Position numbers and translations under genes: made by a program. A model generated the notes under the pieces. It was not told where the DNA came from. It ran no database searches and saw nothing but the letters and a program-made list of their open reading frames with translations. 53,611 nt of DNA from a virus, in IMG/VR virus record IMGVR_UViG_3300036861_000061, positions 1 to 53,611 of that record; one strand, written 5' to 3'. Shown here piece by piece: positions 20,844 to 29,835 of the stretch (positions within the stretch are counted from its first letter, which is position 1; the number at the start of each line of letters is the position of its first letter).

Positions 20844-20902
20844 TAGATCATCCTAGCATTCGACATAGGTTATATGCAAACATCTTTTTTGAACCTTCAG
20901 CT

Positions 20903-21526
20903 TTAATCATCAGCATCCATTGGTCTGAGTAATCTTTGGGCAATCAATTTCTTAATAGCTTTCTCAACACTTCTATCTTCAGTGATAACAGTAGGACGGC
21001 CAAGCAAGTTTTGAAGCTTAGCTACATTTTCAGCCTTAACTCGTGCAAGATTAAACGCTGCTTGTGACGCATCTTTTGCAGTAATAGGTTTGTTTCCTTC
21101 AAGTCCTTCGACAATTCTTGCAATTGCAAGCTTCTCCGCTTCATCGGCTTGACGGATGGTATCTCGCAAGTCGTGGACCATCTCATCTTCTGATTGTTTC
21201 GAGAAATTCTCTCTGATCCTCTTATAGTCCTCAGCAAAATCACCCTCTGCCCAACTCTTCATTTGTTGACGAGTAACTTCATAACCCTGCTCAGCCATAA
21301 CACGTATAGCCTGAGGGAACTTACCAGCATTATATGCTAAAGCTGTAAGCGACTTAATAATAATCTTAGTTGTAACATTATCCTTTGTTACTTTAATAAG
21401 ATCCTTAGGTTCATCAAATCCTTCTAGGGATTCATAACCCTCTGTACTAATAGGGCCACTAGCATGCTGATTCCCCCGACGGAATTCGGGGTCATCTCCT
21501 GGGAATTGTCCAAGTATTCTAGGCAT
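20903..21526 (-). CDS. HTH/coiled-coil protein, candidate small terminase subunit
   Basis: A 207-residue protein with an HTH-like ALAYNAGKFPQAIRVMAEQGYEVTRQQMKSWAE followed by long helices (DEMVHDLRDTIRQADEAEKLAIARIV ... AAFNLARVKAENVAKLQNLLGRP). HTH plus oligomerising helices is the plan of small terminase subunits, and no other TerS is evident. It is far from the large subunit, so the call is tentative. Confidence 0.45.
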   Translation of the reverse strand: MPRILGQFPGDDPEFRRGNQHASGPISTEGYESLEGFDEPKDLIKVTKDNVTTKIIIKSLTALAYNAGKFPQAIRVMAEQGYEVTRQQMKSWAEGDFAEDYKRIRENFSKQSEDEMVHDLRDTIRQADEAEKLAIARIVEGLEGNKPITAKDASQAAFNLARVKAENVAKLQNLLGRPTVITEDRSVEKAIKKLIAQRLLRPMDADD

Positions 21527-22538
21527 TGCTTTTGTCCTCTATCCCGAAGTATCTTTCTACATACCTCGAGAATTTATTCATCAGAGTAGGCTCACCAGAC
21601 ACATCTATTGCTTCATTCTTATAATGGTATGAATGGGGAGCATGTACAGGGTGAACACCGCCAAACGCTGGATTCTCTCCAACATGAAGTCCCATAGATT
21701 GCGCAATTTTACCCAGGCGTACAACAGTCTTAGGACCCGCAGCTAAATGAACATGGTTTTTATGACCCTCCCAAACCGCACCATACACATTCGCACCATT
21801 GACAACTTGCCCATTTTTAACAGCAAAACCAGGACCATTACCAGTATTATGAATAAGCTCAAAAAGAGGGCTATGGCCAGAAGGTCTTGCTCCTGCGCCC
21901 ATTGTATCAGACGAGGTTGGAGGGGCCCCTGGACTGGGGGTGGTTACCTGTCTAGTACGCTCGATAGGTTCGTCAACACTAATCGCACCAGTACGCAGGA
22001 GCAAGTTGTTTGGGTTTCTACTCTGCAAAAATTGTGCAAGAGCAACCCTACGTTGAGCTTCGGGATCTAATTCGGTAACAGTATGTGTACTAGACCCTGT
22101 GCCACTAGATACACCGCCGACACGAAGATTAGGTATAGAACTACTGCTAGGAACACTTGATAAAGGTCGTGCACTATCTATCGTCCTTTCTGCAAGGCCG
22201 CCAGTACCCCAAGGACTATTAGCAACAGCGCGGCCAATAGCATGAAGGTTATTACCTTGAAGAGCATTAAGTATGTTACTATATCTGCCATTCTTTAACG
22301 TCTTGACGGTAGCTGCTATACCTTGATTCCAATCACGATAGACTTTGATATTACCCTGGGTACCGGTGTTACCGGCACCACGCATAGGCAAAGTTGTATT
22401 AAGGGGGTTGAATTTAGCATCATTCTTCCAGTGACCACCTTCAGCGTTCATCCATCCTACCATCGCAGCAGTGTTAACTCGATTAGGCTTAATACCTAAT
22501 CCATGAAGCACATTAACTGCAAAGGTAACTTTATCCAT
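21519..22538 (-). CDS. Virion-associated lysin, transglycosylase-like plus M15-like domains
   Basis: This 339-residue protein has two apparent domains. Residues 1-120 (AMVGWMNAEGGHWKND, NIKVYRDWNQGIAATVKTL) resemble the lysozyme-like domain of phage tail lysins. Residues 225-325 (NHVHLAAGP ... HAPHSYHYKNEAIDVSG) resemble the zinc-dependent D-Ala-D-Ala peptidase M15 fold. A Ser/Gly linker joins them. It sits next to ejection-type proteins, so it likely digests the wall during DNA entry. Confidence 0.6.
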   Translation of the reverse strand: MDKVTFAVNVLHGLGIKPNRVNTAAMVGWMNAEGGHWKNDAKFNPLNTTLPMRGAGNTGTQGNIKVYRDWNQGIAATVKTLKNGRYSNILNALQGNNLHAIGRAVANSPWGTGGLAERTIDSARPLSSVPSSSSIPNLRVGGVSSGTGSSTHTVTELDPEAQRRVALAQFLQSRNPNNLLLRTGAISVDEPIERTRQVTTPSPGAPPTSSDTMGAGARPSGHSPLFELIHNTGNGPGFAVKNGQVVNGANVYGAVWEGHKNHVHLAAGPKTVVRLGKIAQSMGLHVGENPAFGGVHPVHAPHSYHYKNEAIDVSGEPTLMNKFSRYVERYFGIEDKSNA

Positions 22539-22741
22539 TACAATAAAATAGGAATAACAAGATTATGAGGACAGCCTTTATCAAGCAGCACGGCCACGTC
22601 AACCAAAGAAAGATTATTCGCTGCGGCCAGTAGTTCAGCTTCTTTCCATTCAAAATCCAAGCTTTTAGCTATACGTAATCTATATTGAAATATAGACTCT
22701 TTAGGTTCTCTCTGTAATATTATGGGAGTATACTTACCCAC
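22538..22741 (-). CDS. Hypothetical protein, 67 aa
   Basis: MGKYTPIILQREPKESIFQY... is helical with AAANNLSLVDVAVLLDKG resembling a short HTH. It overlaps the lysin gene by one base and is the first gene after the structured spacer at 22742-22970. Confidence 0.6.
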   Translation of the reverse strand: MGKYTPIILQREPKESIFQYRLRIAKSLDFEWKEAELLAAANNLSLVDVAVLLDKGCPHNLVIPILL

Positions 22742-22760
22742 ACAGTATTCTCCTGTAATT

Positions 22761-22862
22761 ATAGCTCCAAGGAGCCATACTTATCCATATAAGCCCTAAG
22801 GGGCTATAACATATATATTAACTTATCTATTTCTATTAAAATATACAGCCCGAAGGGCTATA
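22761..22862 (-). repeat. Three related hairpins in the 22742-22970 spacer
   Basis: The 229-base gap holds three similar inverted repeats: 22761-22780 (ATAGCTCC / GGAGCCAT), 22788-22808 (TATAAGCCC / GGGCTATA) and 22842-22862 (TATACAGCCC / GGGCTATA). Farther on are AGGCCTCCGGCCT at 22877 and the palindrome GCGCGTACGCGC at 22893. They may act as terminators or processing sites between the ejection-protein and lysin genes. Confidence 0.55.
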
Positions 22863-22970
22863 AGTTATATTAGTATAGGCCTCCGGCCTATTGCGCGTAC
22901 GCGCGAGGCCAGACTCAATTTTCCCCCTCAGAGCGTCTTCCCGCTGATCCCTCTAGCTGACAAGTAAAAA

Positions 22971-25466
22971 TTATTTATACCCGTACTTTTCAAGTAGGTT
23001 CCCTCCTGTAGATTTACCACTTTCAAAGCCATATTTATTAAGTAGACCACTTTTATCCTTACCCCCCTTGCTAGGTGCAATAGTTGTAAATGGATTAGCT
23101 TGTTGTCTTAATCTACTTAATGGGGTACCTTCTATTTTCTTAGATTTAGACATATTAGGTAGTCTAACTCCACTAGCAGCATCAGCATATCTTACAAAAG
23201 GTATTTGTTGTTCAATAGCAGAAACTACTGCTGCTATAAATGGAACAGCTTGACCATTATAAGCGAGTTTATCACCTTTCCAGTCGGTACCTTTTAGATT
23301 ATCAATCATTGATGCATATTGAGGAATGACTGCATCAGCTAGAGTTCCAAAAAGACCAGTTTCACTTTGAAATACACCAGAGGGGATATAGTGACCAAGA
23401 CGAAGAAGTTCTCCCTTTTTCTTTGAGGGAACCGAACCTTGCAGGTATCCAGGTGTATGAGCATCTGCTCCAGTAAATTGTCCTACAGATTTTCTCCATT
23501 CTTCTGTAATCTGATTCTGTGCTGCTATAGCAGCAGTTAAAACTGGATGATCGGTAGGAAGCACATGATATAAGAAATCAATAGCATTTTTTGTCCAAGC
23601 GATAAATGGAGTGAATGTACCAATTAAGTATTTCTCCCTTGGAGAGAACTTACCATAGCGTCCATACATACGGTCAATATCTCTACCAAGCTTTACTTGA
23701 TGATTGGTATTTTTTAATCCTTGAATAGCTTCATCCATAGCAGCTTTAGATCTAAAAGCCATTCCTCTAGGTATCATACGATTATTACGCAAGGCTTGAC
23801 CAAGCATAGCAGTTTGAAATTGTGATTCTACTCTACCATTGACAGTTTCAAAGACAAACCTAGTGTAAGCACTCCAGGCCCTAGAAAGACCTTTAGGATT
23901 ACCCTCAGCTATTTCATGAGCACCTTTAGCAAGATCAGCTACACTAGTACCTGCTAAATGGTAGTGACCACCAGCAATGGTACGAGCTTTAAATTCATCT
24001 CGCTTCCATGCTTCTAAAGTACCTTCCTTAACCTGTTGATCCATTCTCTTAAGGATACGTTTAGCTGCGACGTAATCAATTAAACCAGAACGAGATACAA
24101 GAGAACGGAAGGTAGCTTCAAGTATATTACCTGTCATCCACTTGGGTGATGTACCAAGAACAACTTGTCTAAACTGCTTACCCCATGTACTAAAAGAAGA
24201 AGGAACTCTACCACCAATAGTGATGTGTTCCATATATCGAGAAGCAACATCTTTAGGAACAGCTACCCAGTACTCCTGTCCATTTTTCTCTCCCCACCTG
24301 AAGGGCTCATATTCCATTCCCTGTTTCTTCGCCTGCTGAACAGCAAGTCTACGAGCGCTTTCCTGATTCGTCTTGACTACAGGCTTACCCATAGGGAAAT
24401 TATTATCAGCAGTAGTAAGATCTTTGTGAGAGAATTCGCGGCCAATGACTTCAGATGGAAGATGTCCTGAACCCCAACCAGCGGCCATCGCCTCATCTAC
24501 ACGACGCTGAACCTCACCCCTACCAATACCATAACGTTTCTGTTCAGCACTCGTCATAGGACGAGTAGTAGGTTCTTGACGTCCACGAATACCTTTTCCT
24601 CTCATTATATCTTCTACACCGGTGGTACCAAGAGTTGCAATCTCTCCCCTAGTACCGATAACACGTAGAGGAGTCTTTACTAAAGGTGACAACATTAATA
24701 CTGTAGAAACAGGATTGTTCTTAGCAAACTGACCAGGATGATGATAAAGTTCTACATAGGACTGAGCAGTCATACTGACGGCTTTAGGTATTCCTCCCGG
24801 TGCACCACCGGGAGCAGCGACAGACCCTAGACGATATATAGAAGCAGGAAGATTAGCTGGAATATCTATAAGTTCTCTACCAACATTTGCTACTACTTCA
24901 TTTGCAGTCTTAGCAGGACCTTTAATTCCTGCAATATCTAATCCCTTTAAAGCAAGAGCAACATTAGGAAATAGACTAGTTGCTGCAATTTTAGCTCCTA
25001 GTTCAGAAGCACCACGAATAGTTCCTAGAAGTCCACCACCCTCCTTTTGTCTTTTATGGTAATCAATTATAGCACCTGCTAAAGCAATATCGGTATTAGA
25101 GGGTATGTCGTGCTGTGCACGACTTCTTGCTAATTCTTCATTACGCGCCATACGGGCCGCGTGGGTATGCAAGACGGCTGCCTGCTCCACTGAAGGGCTG
25201 AAAACGTGCTGAGCACGGGCTACGGCGGCCTGACGGGCCGGCAGAGGAGCGCTCTCGTATGCCCGTGTGACGTCATGGCGATACTGTGGAGTCTTTTTGA
25301 ACTTCTCAGCCCTGTTTAAATCTTTAGCACTCTTTACATCGCGTACTTGAGAAGGAGTTTTAGGAATGATGTGTTTTTTAACTTCACCATCACTACGTGA
25401 TCCGGTTTTAACTGGACCAACCCTTTTCCCAGATTTATCAAATCCAGGTTCTGGCGGAAGAGCCAT
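22971..25466 (-). CDS. Large internal virion / DNA-ejection-type protein
   Basis: At 831 residues this is the longest protein in the genome. It has a basic disordered N terminus, an alanine-rich amphipathic region at about 140-200 (ASELGAKIAATSLFPNVALALKG), and a helical core with KWMTGNILEATFRSLVS and KYLIGTFTPFIAWTKNAIDFLYH. The layout resembles the large polyvalent or ejection proteins of podoviruses, which are packed in the capsid and injected. The C terminus repeats LL(N/E)KYG(F/Y). No catalytic motif is recognised. Confidence 0.55.
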   Translation of the reverse strand: MALPPEPGFDKSGKRVGPVKTGSRSDGEVKKHIIPKTPSQVRDVKSAKDLNRAEKFKKTPQYRHDVTRAYESAPLPARQAAVARAQHVFSPSVEQAAVLHTHAARMARNEELARSRAQHDIPSNTDIALAGAIIDYHKRQKEGGGLLGTIRGASELGAKIAATSLFPNVALALKGLDIAGIKGPAKTANEVVANVGRELIDIPANLPASIYRLGSVAAPGGAPGGIPKAVSMTAQSYVELYHHPGQFAKNNPVSTVLMLSPLVKTPLRVIGTRGEIATLGTTGVEDIMRGKGIRGRQEPTTRPMTSAEQKRYGIGRGEVQRRVDEAMAAGWGSGHLPSEVIGREFSHKDLTTADNNFPMGKPVVKTNQESARRLAVQQAKKQGMEYEPFRWGEKNGQEYWVAVPKDVASRYMEHITIGGRVPSSFSTWGKQFRQVVLGTSPKWMTGNILEATFRSLVSRSGLIDYVAAKRILKRMDQQVKEGTLEAWKRDEFKARTIAGGHYHLAGTSVADLAKGAHEIAEGNPKGLSRAWSAYTRFVFETVNGRVESQFQTAMLGQALRNNRMIPRGMAFRSKAAMDEAIQGLKNTNHQVKLGRDIDRMYGRYGKFSPREKYLIGTFTPFIAWTKNAIDFLYHVLPTDHPVLTAAIAAQNQITEEWRKSVGQFTGADAHTPGYLQGSVPSKKKGELLRLGHYIPSGVFQSETGLFGTLADAVIPQYASMIDNLKGTDWKGDKLAYNGQAVPFIAAVVSAIEQQIPFVRYADAASGVRLPNMSKSKKIEGTPLSRLRQQANPFTTIAPSKGGKDKSGLLNKYGFESGKSTGGNLLEKYGYK

Positions 25467-25813
25467 CAGTTTCCACCGGTAGGAGCGTTTGCATTCATCC
25501 AGTCATTCACACTCACTCCATTTACTTCAACGTCACAAACCCAACGAGTAAATGATCTATTACCTTCTTCCTGAATTGCCGTTGGAAAAGCTTGATAGAC
25601 AGAATTAAGTACTACTTCCTGTCCTCCAATTCGAGATTCCAATAATCCCTTAGCTATATCTCCGCCGACCTGATTCAATTCAGGAGCAGAATAGTTATGT
25701 AATCTTACGTCAATTTCAGCACGTACAAAAAAATCAAGGCGAACCATTGCATGGAAGGTATCACCATCATGTACGTTTAAAACTGTAGCTTTATGAATAT
25801 GGTCGGGTATCAT
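25466..25813 (-). CDS. Staphylococcal nuclease-like (thermonuclease fold) protein
   Basis: This 115-residue protein has the SNase core: ATVLNVHDGDTFHAMVRLDF, then VRLHNYSAPELNQVGGDIAKGLL (arginine and glutamate of the active site), then SFTRWVCDVEVNGVSVNDWM. The DGDT and R...E motifs are intact. It lies between two ejection-type proteins and overlaps both by one to four bases, so it may be a virion nuclease. It is a short version of the family. Confidence 0.75.
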   Translation of the reverse strand: MIPDHIHKATVLNVHDGDTFHAMVRLDFFVRAEIDVRLHNYSAPELNQVGGDIAKGLLESRIGGQEVVLNSVYQAFPTAIQEEGNRSFTRWVCDVEVNGVSVNDWMNANAPTGGN

Positions 25814-27288
25814 TTTACTGTTTCTCCAAGGCCAGGGATATGTTTAGCAGCACTGCGGTCAGGTTTCTTAGTAGAAACACCTAGACCTTTGACACTAATA
25901 CCAGCATGCCAGAGTTTATGAATAGTGCCTCTAGAAAGATAACCAAACTGAGCAATATCCAAAGCAGCAGAAACAACAGCCTCAGGAGTATCAGTAGAAA
26001 GACCAATAGCTTTACGCAATTCTGCACTACTAGAATCCTGCCAAAGATCCTTTGCTAATCCATGACGACCCTGTTTTCCTATGTGAGTCTTAGCAAACGC
26101 AGTAAGTTTACCAAAGTTAGATTGTTGCTTAGTCTGCCCAGCAGGAGCTAGAAGTTTATTACCAAATGGAGTTATACCAGTTTCACCCTTACCTTTACCC
26201 CTACCAGGATGGACTAAATTATTCCAGTTATCAACTTTCTTTTGTCTAGTGGTAGGATCTAAATCGGCAACCTGCTTATGTGTCATACCATTAAAGGCAC
26301 CAGTTGTATACATCTTAGAACCATCACCAGCAGAACGTGGATGAATCTGTCTGTTATATCTACGCTGACGAGCATCTACTTGTGCCTGAGTCATATTAGA
26401 AACAACACTAGGCTTCATACCAGCAAAGGCACCAGACGAATAAGGCTTATCTGCTTTAACAGCAGCAACTTTAGCATCGGCTGCTGCAACATCACTCTTA
26501 AGATTAAGGGTTTGAATAGCGGCACCTTTTTGAAACTCTGTGTCACGGAGATCCATAAGAATTTTAGTAGCAGCTTCACCTTCAGCACCCTTAAGGTCGG
26601 CCGCTTTAGAAAGAAGTTCCTGACGTTGATTAGCCACTCTATTAGCAAGATCCTGCTGTGCTTGAGCAGCCTGAGCAGGGAGCACCGCTTGAGCGGTACC
26701 AACATTTCCTATAAATCCTTGTGATTGTGCTCTAGCAACGTCTTGAGAACCTTGCGCTTGAGCAGCAGCACGCATCTTCTGATCGGCAAACTCAGCAGCA
26801 AGATGAGTTGCCATACCAGCGTCTAGCCCTGTACCCCTGATAGCAGCATCTTGTGCGGCACGATCCTCATAACCCTTTTCCGCTGTGTTGATTGTATTTA
26901 GTAGTCCGGCGCCGGATTGACTGATCTTGTCAGCTAATTGACCGGCGCCCGATACAGCAAGACCTACGGACGGTGCAGTGAGGGAGGCAAGCTGGGAATA
27001 CACATCTCCTATTCGCTGCGATGTTTCACGTTGTTGTCTATCTAAATAGCCACCTTGACGTTTAAGCTCAGCCTCTTGTGGTCCATACTGGCCGCGTACT
27101 ATACGCGCTACTGCTGATTCAAGTGCGGGACCTGATAATACTGCACTAGGATTATAGAGTTGTGCCTTAGCTAGATTACTCTGACGTTTAGCTAATAACG
27201 CAGGAGCATATTTTTTCAGCGTAGCATCGGAGAGCTTGGCTCGCTCTCCTGGATTCTTCAATTTATTAGCAATATCAGAAGGAATCAT
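25810..27288 (-). CDS. Alanine/glutamine-rich internal virion protein
   Basis: This 492-residue, mostly helical protein has low-complexity Ala/Gln stretches (AQAVLPAQAAQAQQDLANRVANQ) and a predicted amphipathic N-terminal half, typical of ejection proteins. Two copies of a motif lie near its middle: YSSGAFAGMKPSVVSNM...RYNRQIHP and YTTGAFNGMTHKQVADL...WNNLVHP. Its position between structural genes supports a virion role. Confidence 0.6.
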   Translation of the reverse strand: MIPSDIANKLKNPGERAKLSDATLKKYAPALLAKRQSNLAKAQLYNPSAVLSGPALESAVARIVRGQYGPQEAELKRQGGYLDRQQRETSQRIGDVYSQLASLTAPSVGLAVSGAGQLADKISQSGAGLLNTINTAEKGYEDRAAQDAAIRGTGLDAGMATHLAAEFADQKMRAAAQAQGSQDVARAQSQGFIGNVGTAQAVLPAQAAQAQQDLANRVANQRQELLSKAADLKGAEGEAATKILMDLRDTEFQKGAAIQTLNLKSDVAAADAKVAAVKADKPYSSGAFAGMKPSVVSNMTQAQVDARQRRYNRQIHPRSAGDGSKMYTTGAFNGMTHKQVADLDPTTRQKKVDNWNNLVHPGRGKGKGETGITPFGNKLLAPAGQTKQQSNFGKLTAFAKTHIGKQGRHGLAKDLWQDSSSAELRKAIGLSTDTPEAVVSAALDIAQFGYLSRGTIHKLWHAGISVKGLGVSTKKPDRSAAKHIPGLGETVK

Positions 27289-27398
27289 TTCTTACCGCCA
27301 TATCCATGTTTGTGCATGAATATCTTTGCGGCCTTAAGGCCCTTCCTGCGTTTTATGCTAAGGAAGATGGCAACTCTTTGTTTTGGGGGCCAAGGCAT
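27285..27398 (-). CDS. Small basic protein, 37 aa
   Basis: ORF MPWPPKQRVAIFLSIKRRKG... ends HKHGYGGKK. Short basic proteins of this pattern (W-x-x-x-QR-x-AIFLS...GYGGKK) occur in the structural operons of short-tailed phages, from memory. Its stop overlaps the start of the gene at 27288. Confidence 0.6.
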   Translation of the reverse strand: MPWPPKQRVAIFLSIKRRKGLKAAKIFMHKHGYGGKK

Positions 27399-27526
27399 TC
27401 TAACCACGCTATTTCCATATGAGCTTTAGCTTTCAACATATCTTCATAAAGTAATTCATTATCAGGATCGAGTCTATGACCCTCTAAATACGTTTGATAT
27501 GCTGATATTTCTTCAGAAAGAATCAT
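27353..27526 (-). CDS. Hypothetical helical protein, 57 aa
   Basis: ORF MILSEEISAYQTYLEGHRLDP... is helical and acidic with a two-helix pattern. It starts by ATGA overlap with the stop of the gene at 27523 and overlaps the next ORF by 46 bases in another frame. No family is recognised. Confidence 0.55.
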   Translation of the reverse strand: MILSEEISAYQTYLEGHRLDPDNELLYEDMLKAKAHMEIAWLECLGPQNKELPSSLA

Positions 27527-28296
27527 CGCTTCCCAAATCCTGGTCTTCTGATAGGCTTAGGTTTAATATAATGCTGTACTATTTGTGATACTAAGTCTGC
27601 TTGAGTAGGAGTAGGAGCAGGAGGGTTATTTATTAAAGCTTGTGTTCGTCTATCCGCCGCCGCTACCCCAGCTTCCTTATACTTAATACCACCAGGTGCA
27701 AATTGAGTTTCAGTAGATGATAAATCTATATCTCTAAGATTCTGTCTACCTGTATAGTCAGCTTTAAGTCCACCAACTTTTTGAGTATAACCTTGAGTTA
27801 TATCACCAATGTTCTGCCCAAGTTGTCCAGAGTAGAAAAGACCAGCTTTATTAGCATTGGTCTTCGCTGATTGGATATCTCGATAGAAAGAACCTTGATT
27901 CAGGGTACCACTGATATCATAGTTGTTAGCTTTAAATTGTCCTTCGGAATTAGCACCAAGCATAGTCAAAGCTCTATCTAGAGCCTCTTTATCTTGTCTA
28001 CCCTGTTCTCCTATTTGAGCTTTATGTGTCCCATAGTACTCATCTATATTGGAAAGACTTAACCAATATGCAGGATCACGAATATCCCCACCACCAGTAG
28101 GAGTAGGAGCAGCAATATTCACACCACCGGCCTGTGAGGCAGCAGGAATATAAGAAGGTTGTACTGCTCCCGGCCTTTGTACGCCACCTAAACCAAAGGG
28201 ACCCCACTGATTAATACGAGGAGCTTGTGGTGCTCTAGGAGCATAGTGAATTGTAGTTTGTTGCCGCTTAGCACGCGGAGGCGGAGTAACAGGCAT
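27523..28296 (-). CDS. Structural protein, Pro/Gly-rich N terminus, 257 aa
   Basis: Residues 1-70 are proline-rich and disordered; residues 75-200 are helical (IDEYYGTHKAQIGEQGRQDKEALDRALTML). The C-terminal end is basic (KPKPIRRPGFGKR). Layout and position beside tail and ejection genes suggest an internal or tail-associated protein. Confidence 0.6.
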   Translation of the reverse strand: MPVTPPPRAKRQQTTIHYAPRAPQAPRINQWGPFGLGGVQRPGAVQPSYIPAASQAGGVNIAAPTPTGGGDIRDPAYWLSLSNIDEYYGTHKAQIGEQGRQDKEALDRALTMLGANSEGQFKANNYDISGTLNQGSFYRDIQSAKTNANKAGLFYSGQLGQNIGDITQGYTQKVGGLKADYTGRQNLRDIDLSSTETQFAPGGIKYKEAGVAAADRRTQALINNPPAPTPTQADLVSQIVQHYIKPKPIRRPGFGKR

Positions 28297-28829
28297 TATG
28301 TATGGATAAAGTAGTTAACCGTTACAGACAATGGATAGTTACCATCAGTAGCGCTACCACTACCTTCAGTGGTTAGAGTGGAAGTGGCAGTTGCAAATGG
28401 GTTTCTAAGCGCCCCCGTACCTAGGGCAGTTTGAGTACCGTTCTCCCACATGCAGATATTTAATGGGTTGCCAAACACAGGGCCGGTCCCTACGGGGACG
28501 TGTGAATGTGCAGGCATATTAGATCCTGCGCTACCAAACGCTGCGCCCAGTGCATGAGTAGCACCAGCCATTACTAATACTCGCTCTTTACCATCAGGTA
28601 TCTTAGGATCAGAACCAGTAACACCAAACGGTGATCCTAAGCCAACTAAAAGCGTACGTAATGGACTACTTGCCGTAATAGTCCGACCGTCCATTAGTAA
28701 CCATCCACCATGGTCTGCATTTCGTATGGAGGTCTTGATATCACCAGTGTCAAAAACGCGACTAGAAGCCCATTCCCAATTCTCTTGACAATCAGGAGGA
28801 TCTACTAATTGTTGAGGAAGGACAGGCAT
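28296..28829 (-). CDS. Tail-collar-like fibre protein
   Basis: This 177-residue protein has HGGWLLMDGRTI, DPKIPDGKERVLVMAG, GSAGSNMPAHSHVPVG and a C-terminal NYFIHT. The W-(L)-x-DGR-x-I...PDxxxRVLVMAG...G pattern is that of the phage tail-collar domain, which ends short fibres and contacts receptors. It is followed upstream by three tandem related small fibre proteins. Confidence 0.75.
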   Translation of the reverse strand: MPVLPQQLVDPPDCQENWEWASSRVFDTGDIKTSIRNADHGGWLLMDGRTITASSPLRTLLVGLGSPFGVTGSDPKIPDGKERVLVMAGATHALGAAFGSAGSNMPAHSHVPVGTGPVFGNPLNICMWENGTQTALGTGALRNPFATATSTLTTEGSGSATDGNYPLSVTVNYFIHT

Positions 28830-29332
28830 TAATTCTCGACTCTGAATTGTAAATCAAAGAAACATAAAGGAGTAGTAGTATTTACAGCAGCGACTGTATT
28901 TCTTATTTCTCCTGTTGTGCTTATTGATATTGGAGAACAAGCACCAACAGCAGCAGTAGTTGAATATGGAATAAAAGATCCATAGGTTTCAATACTTGGC
29001 CTATATCCTATGGGGAGGGTAGCAAGTAGGGTGCTAGCAGCTAAGGTAAAATTACCTCCACCAGGACAAGTATAAATATCATGACGAATATAAACAGTTC
29101 CTGTTGCACTACGATAATAGTATAACGTAGCTGGAGTAAATGTACTAAGAGTTACTGTTAACCAAGATGAAGATGCAAACTTAGCAGCAGTAATAGCAGC
29201 ATTTACTATATTACTTGCATCTACATTTTTTGTAAGAATGAGTTGTAGTTCAGTTAAACAATTAAGTACTTTATTATCTTCTGTGGTTATAGGTTGCCCT
29301 ATAATTGGAACCGCTTGAACTGGTAGAGCCAT
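28829..29332 (-). CDS. Tandem fibre-like protein A (third copy)
   Basis: A 167-residue protein, start MALPVQAVPIIGQPITTEDN, sharing with its two neighbours the N-terminal E-x-x-V-x-x-LTELQ helix, then W-x-TLTL, a Y-Y strand and ATLPxGYRP. It is more diverged than the other two. Its start overlaps the preceding stop (TAATG). It is probably a trimeric fibre or minor tail protein. Confidence 0.65.
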   Translation of the reverse strand: MALPVQAVPIIGQPITTEDNKVLNCLTELQLILTKNVDASNIVNAAITAAKFASSSWLTVTLSTFTPATLYYYRSATGTVYIRHDIYTCPGGGNFTLAASTLLATLPIGYRPSIETYGSFIPYSTTAAVGACSPISISTTGEIRNTVAAVNTTTPLCFFDLQFRVEN

Positions 29333-29835
29333 TAATTCTCTGCCTTATATGAACCAAATAAACTATAAGGTCCTCTTGAACTTACTATTCCCTTACTGGA
29401 ACCATCGTCACCCTCTAATGTTGAAAGAACACCAGCGGTAGTAAGCCCAAGAGATCCCATTTGAACTACGGTTCTATTTCCAATAATCATACATTTTATA
29501 GTAGTTCCTGGTCGGTATCCAACAGGAAGTGTCGCTATGGTAGTATTTATGAGTACATCTGCACTAAGACTGTGAGGATCGGCTCTAAATCTCACAATGC
29601 CTAGTGGATCTTTATAGAAAGCAAGAGTTGTAGGAGTCCAAGTTACCCCTCCCCCTAGGGTAACTGTCTGCCAAGGGTCTTGAATGAAATCAGTATAATT
29701 CAAATCAGTCCCTAAATTGACCGTACCAAGAGCAGCAATTATTGTTTGAAGTTCAGAAATACAAGCTAGTGTGGCAGCATCAAAAGTAGCATTTGATGTA
29801 CCCACTACTGGTAATGTTTGAACTGGTAGAGCCAT
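29332..29835 (-). CDS. Tandem fibre-like protein B (second copy)
   Basis: A 167-residue protein, MALPVQTLPVVGTSNATFDA..., with WQTVTLGGGVTWTPTTLAFY and KDPLGIVRFRA, TIATLPVGYRPG. It is closest to the copy at 29835, implying successive tandem duplications. The role in the virion is inferred. Confidence 0.65.
   Translation of the reverse strand: MALPVQTLPVVGTSNATFDAATLACISELQTIIAALGTVNLGTDLNYTDFIQDPWQTVTLGGGVTWTPTTLAFYKDPLGIVRFRADPHSLSADVLINTTIATLPVGYRPGTTIKCMIIGNRTVVQMGSLGLTTAGVLSTLEGDDGSSKGIVSSRGPYSLFGSYKAEN

Noticed and set aside
26278-26724. 148-codon + strand ORF
   Set aside because: It is a shadow of the Ala/Gln-rich virion protein; the Ser/Thr/Ile-rich translation is typical of an antisense frame.
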